Below are positions 34,902 to 46,100 of a stretch of DNA of 64,000 nt, in pieces (position 1 is the stretch's first letter; the number at the start of each line of letters is the position of its first letter). The DNA is taken from assembly GCA_015680685.1 (NCBI GenBank), contig MNCI01036612.1, positions 109,849 to 173,848 of the forward strand. Direction: 5' to 3'. The notes beneath the pieces are model-generated. The model saw nothing but the letters and a program-made list of their open reading frames with translations, had not been told where the DNA came from and did not search any database. Source of the DNA: Gnetum montanum. Lineage: Eukaryota > Streptophyta > Gnetopsida > Gnetales > Gnetaceae. Made by a program: the position numbers and the translations under genes.

Positions 34902-35656
34902 ATGATGAGTGGCGAGGTACCCCTCTACTCAACCATACAAATACGAGTGTTTCACGCACGATCTAGTTGAATTCCAAAGACTAAGTGCTTATGCACCCTT
35001 GTGGAACAAGCATGGGTTAGTTGATCATTATCTTCCCAAGCTTACCTATATGTCATGATTGTATAGTTAAGTAAGCTTGAGGCATATGATTTTTATAGCT
35101 TTTATGTTTTTATGTCCTACGCTAGTAAGGGAGAAGAGAGATAACTAAGTGACTAATTTATCTTAACTACTCATTAACTAAGTTCTAACTAATCCTAACA
35201 CTAGAATCCGTTCTTACTTGTTGTACACATCCTAAACCAGTGCAACACAACTGGGATTACCAAACACTAATTGTTATTGGGTTATCAAGTGTTACACGGA
35301 TGCTCAAAGTGATCGTACTAAGTGTAATTTAACGATTTTCTTAATTGATCAAAATGAATTTCTACACTAATAACATAAATGTAAAGTGCATAAAATAAAA
35401 TATATTCATAAGGAAATAAAATAAAAGAAATGTGTAAGAAAAAAAATCTCAAGTGCTACAAAGATGAATCAAAGAGCTCATCTTTATTGCCATGCACAAG
35501 GTGTGCTCAAGTACACAATCCTTGAATAAAGATCCATCCACACTTTGACCTCCTACTATAGGCACTTGGAAAATACTCTAACTTTCAAATAGACTATAAG
35601 AGTTTCACTACTTGATTGCTAAAAGACTTCCTTTCAATTGTGCGCATGGAAACTGT

Positions 35657-35664
35657 ATTTATAG
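35657..35664 (-). promoter_or_regulatory. TATA box of E0 5' LTR
   Basis: Minus-strand CTATAAATA in AAGCCTATAAATACAG, directly downstream of the 34-bp tandem repeats. Confidence 0.7.
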
Positions 35665-35674
35665 GCTTGGGAGC

Positions 35675-35806
35675 AACTACTCTAATAATGAGATTAACTA
35701 CTCTAATAATTAGAATAAACCGCTAGAGTAATTTCTCTAATAATTAGAATAAACCGCTAGAGTAACTACTCTAATAATTAGAATAAACCACTAGAGTAAC
35801 TGCTCT
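35675..35806. repeat. 34-bp tandem repeats in E0 U3
   Basis: Three full units (35,696-35,729, 35,730-35,763, 35,764-35,797) plus partial units on both sides. Each contains CTCTAATAATTAGA, a near-palindrome, and ends CGCTAGAGT, so CTCTA and TAGAG can pair across the unit. Position directly upstream of the TATA box suggests an enhancer-like role (inference). Confidence 0.85.
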
Positions 35807-35959
35807 CATCAACAATACACCATCATAGAATTGTCAACATAATGTATGATCATCTACTATGACATACTATTTTAATTGTTTATGTACAGTCTCTTTTTGA
35901 GTAGTAGTTAGGCCTTATGAAGATACATCATGCATAAGGTAAAATTTGATATCATCATA

Positions 35960-37672
35960 CCATTCCATGGTAGGAGTATTATGAACTACGACCATAAAAG
36001 TATCCTCAACATGTTACGTGATGAGGGTAGTATAGTCCACAGTTAAGGTGGACAACTTACTAAACACATCTAGCATAACACTGAGTGCTAATGTTGCAAT
36101 TGCATTGTCTATGGAATTCTTGTTTATACGTATGTGTTGGATATCAACATTGATAAATTGTTGTAATAACTACTTTCCTATGTCATAATAAGGTTGCAAA
36201 TGTTTTTCTTTGAATCTATAAACCATGGTGACCTTGTTGACCAAAAGTTGTAAATCACCTCTGATCATTAATTGGCCGATTCCTAGGTCACAAGATACCA
36301 TCATCCCTCTTATCACACCCTCATACTCTACTATGTTGTTAGTGCATGGAAACTCAAAATGATAGGGGAAGGATCAAATTTCACTAGATAGAAATGTTAT
36401 GATGGCAACAGGACTTCCTCCATGGATAGTTGAAGCTCTATTAAAGTGCATGAATGCCTCATAATCCTTAGGTACTTGGCTAACAATGTTGACATGTTCA
36501 TTAGAAAACACAAGCTATATGGTTTATTGGTCATCAACAAGTGAAATAGTGAGTTGTATGGCTATACTTAACCTTTTGTTAAGAACTCGGAAACATAATG
36601 AAGGTCAAACTCCACTATTATGGCTTTCCATCAAGCTATATGGCTACTCTCATAGATCTTGGTCATTATGGCTCTAAGTACTTTATCTTTGTAAATGACA
36701 TTGACTTGGATCCTAAAGAGGTAGTTTCTCCACTTCTTCAATGAGAAGACTAGTGCTAGATAATACTTCTCACATTCAGTGAATCATGTCTCATGGGCAA
36801 CTAATGCATGGCTAAGGTAGTATACTAGCATTTTTGATTCATCATCATGCTTTTGACATAGTAAAGAGGGAATGGACATGTCAAAGACATCAAGGTAGAT
36901 GTAAAATGATTTACCCTCTTGCGAAAGATAGACTATCAGTAGTTGCACCAACTCCTACTTAAGGTTTTCAAAGGCTTCTTGACATTGAGCCATCCACTCA
37001 TAGTGAACCCCTTTCTTAAGCAAGTCTTACATGGGTTATAACTTCTCTGTAAGCCTAGATATAAACCTATAAATAAATTGCAATATGCCTTGTAAGCTCC
37101 AAATTTTCTTAAAGTTGGTAGGTGCTGCTAATTTGGATATAGCCTTAACCTTATTAGGATTAGCATGTATCCTTGCTTCAGATACTACAAAGCTAAGCGT
37201 CTTACTAGTCTTCACACTGAAAAAACACTTCTTGGGATTAATCCTAAGCTCATACTTGAGACATCATTTAAGCATGATATCTAAGTCACTAGCATGATCA
37301 TTGGCCACTTTAGACTTAACTATTATATTGCCTACATAATCTTGAGAAAACCTAGCATGTAATCAATGAAGATGTATGTCATGACTTGTTGGTAAGTTAC
37401 TCCTACATTCTTAAGGCCAAATGACATCATAATATAGCAAAAGGTATCCCAAGGGATCATGAAGGTCATACTAAGTTGGTTCTCTAGGTTGATCCTAATT
37501 TGGTTGTATCACAAAAATCCATCCATGAAGGATAATAGGACATGTCCAACTATAGTATACTAGGTAAAGAAAAGTTATCTTTATGGTTTCCTTATTTAGG
37601 TCTCAAAAACTAATGCAAATATGGATACTCCCATTTTTCATAGCTACTACCACTATGTTGGACACCCAGTCT
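35960..37672 (-). pseudogene. E4: decayed Tat-type RT and double RNase H
   Basis: Minus-strand pol fragment with stops in every frame. From 37,672 down: RT words SFMDGF, MTFMIPWDTF, SFGLKNVGVTYQQVMTYIF; the YxDD region is destroyed. Then first RNase H words (LVYYLSHAL, LVFSLKKWRNYLF, ESSHIA), then second RNase H words NN.VEYEGVIRG and RGDLQLLVNKV near 36,340-36,230. It aligns domain by domain with E2 26,120-24,550. The fragment ends abruptly at about 37,672 (GACACCCAGTCTATG). E0 lies at its downstream end, so E4 probably hosted the E0 insertion. Confidence 0.75.
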
Positions 37673-38894
37673 ATGTGTTGGCGACTGTTTGGGACACGAC
37701 TGCCAACGAGTATCCTCGAACAAGATATAGGTGCTTTCTGGTCTCTGGCAACACCAAGGCCTAGATACCTCCAAATAGACTCAGTAGTTAATGCGAGTAT
37801 GTGTGTGTGCTGTTATCATGTGCTATTATGAAAAATGAAACGATTGGATTGTGTATAAAACTATAAATGACTTATCTTAAATAGGTTTAGCCAACTTTGC
37901 AAAGTACTGTAAGTTGTTGAGAGTTCCTATTTTGTTCAATTTCCTAGTCTATGCAGTCCTTATAATACCTACTTGTAACAAATAAAGTTTTGAAAAACAT
38001 TTGAGCACAACTCTGAGAATCTACTTCTAATTTTCCCCAGAGAAAGAGATAGTTCCACAAGAAAACTAGAAATAGACCAAGATTCAATGGAAATAGAAAG
38101 AAAAGAAAAAGAAAATAGATTTGTGTAAAGATCTCAAATGTTTAAACAAGGTAAAATGGTACGAGTAAACACTTTGCAATAAAGCTATCCCAAATTCAAT
38201 AACTACCAATTGTTCAAACTTCCAAGGCTCAAATAAGCAATTTCTTCAAGAAAATCCTACTGTGCTACCCAAAAAATTGCTACGTAAACTATCACGTACG
38301 AGACTCTATTTTGGCTAGATAATGGATGTCAACAATTGCATTCAACAGAACCTTCAAAAGACTTGACAATTTGTTATTGAAATACCACGGAGATTCACTT
38401 TAAAGATAAAAGAAGCAATTCTGGTCGTATCAAAATACCAAAGATTTTCTGAACTCTCTTGACTATTGAATCATTCATCAGCTTGACTACATGCAGACGC
38501 TCTCTTACAACAATCTCAATAGTGGTTCTTATACATTGCACAATAATAAAATTCACTACTAAACTGCTCTTAAGGCTTTCAAACACAAGATCTTCTATGG
38601 CAAAATTTTAATAGAAATTTTCTATCATGCAACAAGAACAATAAGAGCAATCTAAAAATCCCAAAATTACTTGCCAAGCATGATACTATCTAAACTACTA
38701 ACTAAAAAGTTTAAACAACATAAAAAATAAACATAACTCATAGAACTATGACAAAGAGGATGAAATGTTATCTTTAGCAAGTCATCTTACAAGAAATCTT
38801 TCACAATGTCTTCTTTTCAATCTTCCTCCAAGACCCCGAGTGAGACCTCCAAGTGTGATCCAAAAGTGGCCCCTTCCTTCCTATCCTTAAAGCC

Positions 38895-38903
38895 TTTTTA
38901 TAG
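38895..38903 (-). promoter_or_regulatory. TATA box of an LTR-like promoter
   Basis: Minus-strand CCCTATAAAAAGGC. The duplicated ACTTGCCCAACAAGTTAGGA units lie 70-120 bases upstream. Confidence 0.5.
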
Positions 38904-38970
38904 GGACTCATAGGTAGTTAGATATTCCAAAATATCTTGACTAACTTTTCTCCCAAGTAAGGAAGTTATA

Positions 38971-39016
38971 ACTTGCCCAACAAGTTAGGAGATATTACTT
39001 GCCCAACAAGTTAGGA
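38971..39016. repeat. duplicated palindrome ACTTGCCCAACAAGT
   Basis: ACTTGCCCAACAAGTTAGGA at 38,971-38,990 and again at 38,997-39,016; ACTTG and CAAGT form a stem around CCCAA. Same position relative to TATA as the arrays of E0, E1, E2 and E3. Confidence 0.7.
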
Positions 39017-39628
39017 AGTTGTAACTTATACATAAATTTAGGAGAAAATCATGCTAACATTGGCATGTGTAAATATTACAAATATTGCTTTTATAAGAAA
39101 TAACCTATATAAAATAAATCCAAGATCTCCTAAGAGCTTCATACAATTGTCATATTTTATTTAGGATTTTAATTATTAGATGTCATTAAGCCCTAGTAAT
39201 TCTCATGATCAGGCTATATTGAGAAAGTAATTTAGCATCCACCTTAGTGTAGATGTTGGTGGAGGTGGCAATATGGTCTTAAAAATTAATAAAGCCAATC
39301 CTTGCAAATTTTTGATGCTATATAATTAAATCATATGCATTTTATATCCACATAAAATTTTCTACTGGCTTCCTTGGAAAAATGACGTTCGCTGGAAAAA
39401 GAAATTTGAATAGAGTCGTGGTTAGTTGGCGCCGTTAAGAATGCCTCTGAATGTGAAGGCCGAATGTGAAGGTGCTAGGCCTAGAACTACCTAGTTTCTG
39501 CAAATAGTTTCAAATTATTCTGCCCTGTTCCAATCTCAGCCATAACCGTATATCAACTGCCACTGCAAAATAAGGCCCTGCCGCTGCATCCGGTAATGTT
39601 ACCATGTGGTGTTCAGTTGCTGACACCA

Positions 39629-39766
39629 TGTGCCATCTCTGAGAGCACCCCAGTATACGGAGGCCAGGATGTTGGAACCCAGCAGCTTGTTGATGTTAAA
39701 TCCTCCAGTGGCTTCACTGATGTCTCTATATGAGAACCGATTTTCATAGTTCTTGGGATCCGAATG
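39629..39766 (-). pseudogene. receptor-like kinase fragment (start of kinase domain)
   Basis: A 46-codon stretch without stops reads NRFSYRDISEATGGFNINKL, then LGSNILASVYWGALRDGT. This matches the juxtamembrane region and glycine-rich loop of plant leucine-rich-repeat receptor kinases, where FSY.(D/E)L..AT.GF and LG.G.FG.VY.G.L.DGT are usual. The loop has lost Gly residues (SNILAS for SGSFGS), and the invariant Lys region is not found downstream. In-frame stops lie just upstream. It is the only piece of a host gene I can identify; the neighbouring 39,400-40,600 is richer in GC than its surroundings. Confidence 0.55.
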
Positions 39767-40850
39767 TGTTTATCATGGATGTGCAATCAAGTAGCTGTAC
39801 CTATTTTCCATAGAGCTTCAGATTTTCAGTGTGAATCATCTTACCAATTTTTGGTGGCAATTAATGTCAGGGGTGATTGAAATAGGGAGAGGAATGCCAT
39901 AGAAGCGAAGGAAAGCCTGTGCCTTTTTAAGCGGAGGATGAAGAGCGAGGGCCAAAGATTTTTTTTTTTGACAGATGCACGCATGTCACTGCTTAGGGGT
40001 GCTATGAGAAAATGCACTTAGAGAGGGCACACTCGAATCACACGTACCAGATGATTTGGCTTCATTGCAAAGGAAGAAATCACAACATTGGCCTATATTC
40101 TGGACTTGTCTTTGCTGGAAAAACCAAGACGCTCCAGTATTTGGATATGGAAGATAGAACATTGAAGACAAGCTAGACAGAAATGGAGAGAAAAAAAATA
40201 CAGACTCCTAGGCAGCCAAAAGAAGATTGCTGCAACTTGGGCCTTCCTTAGAGACTGATGAGGGTTGTATCAACAACAATTTTGATGTGTTTATTTGTTA
40301 CAGAGGGCTGATACAAAGAATACGTTGGCTTGTTATTTGTATAACATTTTACCCTTATAGATGTTAAGGTGTCTCTCGATCAGGTAGAGTTGCAGAGTGG
40401 GGAGACCTTAATAGAGGCCATTAAACAAGCCCTTTCCTTGCATGTTCTCATATACATCTTTGCATATGTTCCAGTGGATTTGTAGAGTCTCCTTGGTGTC
40501 TTAGAGAATTGGTGATGATGCTATACAAACTTGGCTTGACTACTGTTCCATGAAATGGCCAAAATATGGCAACATTTCTGCCCCCTTAAAAAACACTTAA
40601 AGAAATTTATGCCGTTTGTATATGATACGTATCCGATAGAGAGGTTACTTCGGAACAGGTGGGCTTTAGCGGGGAACGAGTCCCCGAGTTACCCCTAATC
40701 AAACAATCTCGAATCAACGACACATGACTAGAGTGTTGTGGTGGATCTTTCCTATCATTACTATGAAAATCAAAATGATCCATCTCCACTATATGCATGC
40801 ACTAAAATACACTTCTATAGCTCAAACACTACTACTTTTGGCTCCAAATA
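39767..40850. other. unassigned, GC-richer stretch
   Basis: No gene supported. A 61-codon minus-strand ORF (40,171-39,986) and a 63-codon one (40,798-40,607) have no recognisable motif. CGGGGAACGAGTCCCCG at 40,670-40,686 can form a 6-bp-stem hairpin. It may be decayed host sequence flanking the kinase relict. Confidence 0.3.
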
Positions 40851-43250
40851 TGTAACGCCTCACTATAGTATCCAATGGTATTATGTTTTGTCTATGTATG
40901 TGTAGTTAGACTCGATTGAAGGTCATGGGGATGTATAGTTTATTATATTATTTTAATAATATATTTATGATATTTAATGATATTATTCATATTATTATGA
41001 TTTATCATAGCTATGCACATTGATCTTGCTAGATATGTGGTGGAGAAGACAAAGCATTAATCTGGCCTTGATTTAAATCCCATTATGCATTTATGATTCT
41101 AATGCCAATATTATTTAGTAAACCATGTTATGTGATTATGAATCAATGTTATTTGAGTGATCATGTTAGGATGTTATGATGATTATCATATTATGTATGT
41201 TACATCATATGGCTAGTTTTCCTATGTTATAGAGCATGTATAGTTTTATGATTATGTTGTAGATGAGTTATGAGATTTAAAGGATTGATGGGTATTTTGT
41301 TTAAATATCTTGTAAGTAGATTATGGAGTGTGGGTTCTTTGGCATTAGCTAAGATAGAAAAAAATTAAAGGGTAATCTTAGAAAATAACATAGTAACAAG
41401 ATTAATTATATTTTTTTATATATAATTAATATATATATTATTTTCCATTTTTATACTTGGACATTCTTTTGCATCCTAGTTTATACTAGCTTCTTTTAAT
41501 TCATTGTTATTCTAAATTTCTCAATCAATTTTTATGATTTTTAGGATGTTAATAAGCTAGTTTTGGGTAGGCTATATTTCAAGAGCTTCAATTTGAGTTC
41601 TAGAGGATTCAAGCTCTTATTAGGAGCATTTTGATACCTTGAATTCATTTTCTTAGATTTTAGTAAATCATTACGTTTTGTTTTCCCTATCTTTGTTATA
41701 GATCATTTTGCATATTTTTGAGGTTCTAATAGAGGGTTTACTAGACCTTATGATGCATTATTATTCTTTTGTAGAAATCTAGTATTTTATTATATGATGT
41801 ACATGATGAAAATTATGAGTTATATTTGTATCATCACTTAGCATATGGAGATTCTTTGGACATTCTCCGAGGCATCATAGTCAGCATTGCTAACCTCTAA
41901 AGATGAATAGGACTTGCTAGCATGTTTTCACTAGATTTACATTTACTTTTCAAGTTTTTATATTTTTTCTAGCAATGTTTTCTATGGTAAGAACCACTAA
42001 GTGATAGATTACATTAAGGTTACAACATGATCACAATGAAAGAAATGAAGGATGCAAGTCATAGTGACCTCATGACATAAGGGTTTTTCAAATTTTTTTG
42101 GATCTGAGGTGTAACACCCTCATGATGTAGTCATGATGTTGTCTTTCCATAAGACATAAGCCAAAGCTAAGTTACACTAATAATTTTAGCTATTTAATAT
42201 AATATGTCAGTTACAGAAATCCTGTAGTGTTGTCAACATGAAAGGAGGCATGGGCATAAGTCAAAAATTACTTACTATAGGGTAGCACTAGCTTTGACAA
42301 AGGATTTTTATTTAGTGTTAGATCTTAGGATGAGCCATAGTACTCATGTGGTGGACTTGAAGTGAGGAACATAGGTTCACCAAAAGTCATGTCAAGATCA
42401 CACTTGATTTAATATATGTTATGTGAAATAGGATCATGATCAAACCAAGCTAGGTATAAATGGATATTTCTTTCTACTTACACAAAATAATTAGTTTTGA
42501 GTGTATAGTATAGCTCTTAAGCTAGGCCATGCAAGTTTGGTAGAACTTTTAGAGATGTAGTGGACTAATATGGGGAGGTTATTGCAAATATAGAGTGTGT
42601 GTTACATTGCTTTATATGTGTGTTACATTGCTTTTCCTAGGATGCTTTATGCATGTCTTATGATGAAAATATTAGTTTGATTTTATATGTGTGAGTAGTT
42701 GCATCATGAGTTGTACTATAAATTGGTTATGATCAATGTGCTTGGTCTATGCTAAGAGTTATCTGTGGTTGTGATAAGGTTTATTACTTGTATGCACAAA
42801 ATGTTATGTGCTTAGATATGTTCTATATTGGATGTGCTTTTGACATGTTTCTGAATATAAAAGTGACATGTAAATTATATATGATCATGTAGTATCACTA
42901 TATATGAGCTATGATTTATAGTATTTGGCTATGCTTTGATTTAATAAAGTATGATATGATTAATAATAGGGATCAATCATGTAGCACTAGTTATTTATGG
43001 TTATTGAATGAATTAATATGATATGATTTGTGTGTTATTGATAACTTATACTTACATGATGGTGAAGCTGACATGAGGATGTAGATCAATTAGTGATGAG
43101 GCATCATAGAGGAGTTAGAATCACCTCTTCTAGGATGCATTGATAAGGCTTCTATCGCATACATCATCTTGAGAGTAGGGGAGTATAGGTTAAGCCTATG
43201 ATTGGTACAAGATATTGAAACATGTGTGTTGTGATTAGAAAAATCAATTA
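40851..43250. other. AT-rich stretch without genes
   Basis: No ORF, domain or repeat that I can support. It includes an AT run (41,404-41,445) and many ATTATGAT-type words. TGTAACGCC at 40,851 and TGTAACACC at 42,113 look like LTR starts, but the sequences after them do not align. Confidence 0.4.
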
Positions 43251-43929
43251 TTGGAAAATTGATTGATCCAATGCAACAACCTCAACCTAGAATCCCTAGG
43301 GCCTCCAAAAAATGGGATTTAGGATGCCCTAGACGTTTTGATAAGTCACCTAGGGATTTATGAAATGCAAAAATGAGATAAATAGTATGATTTCAAATCG
43401 AAGTAGTATAAATGCACTAAGAATAAATGATAAATTTAATTTGAACACAAAAGAAAACTATAAATTTTATTTTACAAAGAATAAAATAAAGAAGAGTTAA
43501 GAGATTTTGTACAAAGTATGCTTGAGAGATCAATAGGAGGGTTCACTTGAGTGGGAATTTAGGGTCCATTGAAGCTGATGTGTTCAACTCTACAATCTAG
43601 ATGTCATGCCACTCTCGATGCTATTAAACCTTCTTTGCTTCTACATTAGATTTGTAACATTGGTCACTGTTGGGGGTGAGAAAAGTGAGAAATTTGGTGC
43701 CTGATTACTCCACATTGGAAGTTGGGAGTCCCAAAAATGCAACATTGACACAAAAATTTCACAAGTCTTAGAGTGATAGAGTTATAGTGTTTCCACACTA
43801 GGGTTCAGAGAATGCAAGCATGGCATATTGCAATAGCTCTTGAATGCTTGAGAACTCATAAGTGTGGAATTGCTAAAAGTCTCGAATTGCCAAAGATTCT
43901 AAACTTGTAAATGGTGTTTGAGGCTAGTT

Positions 43930-43937
43930 TTTATAGG
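43930..43937 (-). promoter_or_regulatory. TATA box of an LTR-like promoter
   Basis: Minus-strand CCTATAAAAACTAGCC, 18 bases downstream of the 11-bp array. Confidence 0.45.
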
Positions 43938-43954
43938 TTTTTGGCCATGAATGG

Positions 43955-44020
43955 GGCTACAAAATGGCTATAATTTGGCTACATAATGGCTGCAAATTGG
44001 TTGTAATTTTGCTAGAAATT
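43955..44020. repeat. 11-bp tandem array, six units
   Basis: Units GGCTACAAAAT, GGCTATAATTT, GGCTACATAAT, GGCTGCAAATT, GGTTGTAATTT, TGCTAGAAATT: constant 11-bp period with drift. An 11-bp period places each unit on the same face of the helix. It lies directly upstream of a TATA box. Confidence 0.75.
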
Positions 44021-44464
44021 TATGCCTTGTATAGGTGAGATGGGTTTCCAAATTTAGAGGGGTTACCATATATAGTAAGTGGCTTCCCCCCATATTAAGT
44101 GCCTTCCCCCCATTTGGTATCTATCCCTTAGAGGCAATCTAGCACTGCCACCATAGTTAGTCCTTTAACCCATCTAGAAGGGATGGCTAGTCCACTTCCT
44201 ATTTTACTTGGCTTCTTGTGACTTGCCTATATCAACTCTTCCAGTCCATGCTAGCACAACCTCTAACTTTGGGTATAAATGCCTTAGATCAAACCCCTAA
44301 TAGTTACCTTAAGAGACACATAAGTTATTACAACATGTCCTTTTGGGTCTTAATTACAACTACCCTTTGAAGTCTTGTTAAGATAACAATAATACTTGTT
44401 ATGAAGATACACCATCTTTAATAGGCATCAGTATCATTTGGAAATGGGAATGTGACAATCTACA

Positions 44465-46100
44465 TTCCCTTAGGTTTTGTTCATCCTCAAAAAAATCCAT
44501 ATTCTCTATCTTCTTTTAGCTCTAATGCTTTCTTTCATGATCCTATGCTTCAATAATTTGATTTCTCCTTTGAACTTGAAGTTATTTCTTACTTATTCTG
44601 TAAACAAAATATATGTGAAAAAAATATTGGAAAATTAAATATTAATTTCTTGATACTTACCTTTTTTTCTAAGATAATGACAAAAGATGAATTAAATATT
44701 TACCAGCCACCAATCACCAATCCTAACCAAGATCATACAAAGTGCAACTTGGATCTGGTGGCAAAGTAAATTCTTTAACCCCAATTTTTATTATCATAGA
44801 TATAAATTAAATGATGAATAAAATAATAAGACCAATCAAATAAAAGAGTGAGATACTTCTTCATCCTAATCAACCTTATGAACTGAAGGGAGTAATTGTA
44901 ATTCTACCATAAGTGATGTATGATCAGATGGTCTTGTATAGGATGGCAAGGCTTGACCTTGATTCTTCTCAACTTATTCTTTACAAATCAACTCTAGTAA
45001 CTTGGTAACTTCAAATAATCAAGGATTATACCAAATATAATCCAAATTCTTGATGAAGAATGCTATTGACCCATCTTCATTAATCATTGCAAATTAATTT
45101 GTAAACTGTGATTCTTGATGAGTGCTATCCATCAACATCATCTATTCTTGAATTATAGAGTTTAATTTATCTACTGAAGATTCAAAGTAAGTAGAATATG
45201 CACTGGAAAATGGAATTTCACGCTAAATGGATGGAAACATCTTCTTCAAGTCAGGTTCATCTTCCGAAAAAAATTTTATAGATCTATATTTTAAAAATTG
45301 ATAAATGCCACTTCCAACTTTTGCATTGAACTATCCACAAAGAATAAATGGAATCAATATAACTTACTAATAGTTTATTCTTCAAACTTTCTTCTATTTT
45401 CTTAATCAAGTATGCTCCTTGACATAATCTGACATTTGAACATGTTGATTTGCAAATTAAATATCTATTGATTATGCATACACATCTTCATGATAACTGG
45501 ATTTTTAGAATTACTACCAAGGCTATGTGATTTTTCTAAAATCTTAATTGTTCTTTCTTTATTATCACTTGAAGTTCTGGAATTTCAAAAATCATATTTT
45601 CTAAACTCCATTTAATTCTTTGTACCAATTCAAACTTGACTTCTTGATAAAGATCACACAACCATCCATGTTGTGATTTCTACAATATGCTAAGAATTTC
45701 ATACTTTCATCACTACCTAGAAATAATGTCATGAGGGATACTTCCCATAAATAGAAGATTTTCAAGTAGAAAAATTTGAAATATTGTTAATTTTCTTCTA
45801 TGAATTGTGAGTTGATCTACTAAGGCATCATTGGTAAAGGATCCTTGAATGAAAATCCAAACATTATTCCACAACATACAAACAACAAAACTATCATATC
45901 ATATTATCAAATTATGGATTCCTTGAGGCACTCAAGATAAAACTTCTTCATAAGATTAATGGGTTTAAGAATAATCACACAATATAAATAACACATTATA
46001 AAGAGAAGTACCTATCCCATACATTGCCTCATTTATAGAATTACTATCTTAAACTATCATAAGGATTAACAACAAGGAGAGAATGTGTTTCTTCTACAAG
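44465..46100 (-). pseudogene. unrecognised coding-like relic with possible introns
   Basis: On the minus strand a 56-codon stretch (45,883-45,713) is open and reads FTNDALVDQLTIHRRKLTIF, then FLLENLLFMGSIPHDIIS. A second stretch (45,265-44,880) has words such as MINEDGSIAFFIKNLDYIWY and LFEVTKLLELICKE broken by stops that are mostly one change from TGG. GTAAGT near 44,660 and TTTGTTTACAG near 44,600 look like splice sites. I do not recognise the family. It could be an old host gene or an unfamiliar transposon. Confidence 0.3.

Larger units (their letters stand above)
1..35811 (-). mobile_element. E0: old Ty3/gypsy element, split by E1 and E2
   Basis: On the minus strand the order is 5' LTR (35,811-34,903), primer site (34,901-34,882), leader, gag (19,345-18,083 and 625-1), leaving the window at its left edge. 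The reading is interrupted twice: by E2 at the ACACC duplication (19,544/34,701) and by E1 at the GAAGG duplication (626/18,078). Removing both insertions restores one collinear gag that matches the gag of E3 in order and motif content. PR, RT and integrase of E0 are not in the window. The nesting is seen directly; the lineage is inferred from an Asp-tRNA-like primer site. Confidence 0.8.
34903..35811 (-). repeat. E0 5' LTR
   Basis: On the minus strand it starts TGATGAGAGCAG at 35,811 and ends CCACTCATCA at 34,903, so the ends are inverted TGATGA/TCATCA as in E3. Elements in order: 34-bp repeats, TATA box, then R-U5 with words shared with the E3 LTR (AACCCAATA, GTATGGTTGAGTA, CCACTCATCATT). 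The 3' LTR lies outside the window. Confidence 0.8.
37673..39260 (-). repeat. possible solo LTR with promoter (boundaries unsure)
   Basis: Non-coding stretch starting TGTTGGCGACTG exactly where E4 stops and running to about 39,260 (GGAGGTGGCA, followed by ATATG; the left flank is CTATG). It contains a good minus-strand TATA box and a duplicated palindrome upstream of it, the layout of an LTR U3. No partner LTR or primer site is visible. The 4-of-5 match of the flanks is weak, so both ends are guesses. Confidence 0.3.
43251..44464 (-). repeat. LTR-like promoter region (boundaries unsure)
   Basis: Minus-strand order: TGTAGATTGTCACATTCC near 44,464 (LTR-like start), an 11-bp tandem array (44,020-43,955), a TATA box (43,937-43,930), and downstream non-coding sequence to about 43,250, where an inverted repeat AATCAATTATTGGAAAATTGATT-like stretch begins. 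No partner copy in the window. The call rests on layout only. Confidence 0.3.

Noticed and set aside
39425-39434. TGGCGCCGTT as a primer-binding site on the plus strand
   Set aside because: Only ten bases match, there is no LTR end before it, and the GGGGA part is missing.
40851-42125. LTR pair starting TGTAACGCC (40,851) and TGTAACACC (42,113)
   Set aside because: The sequences following the two starts do not align.
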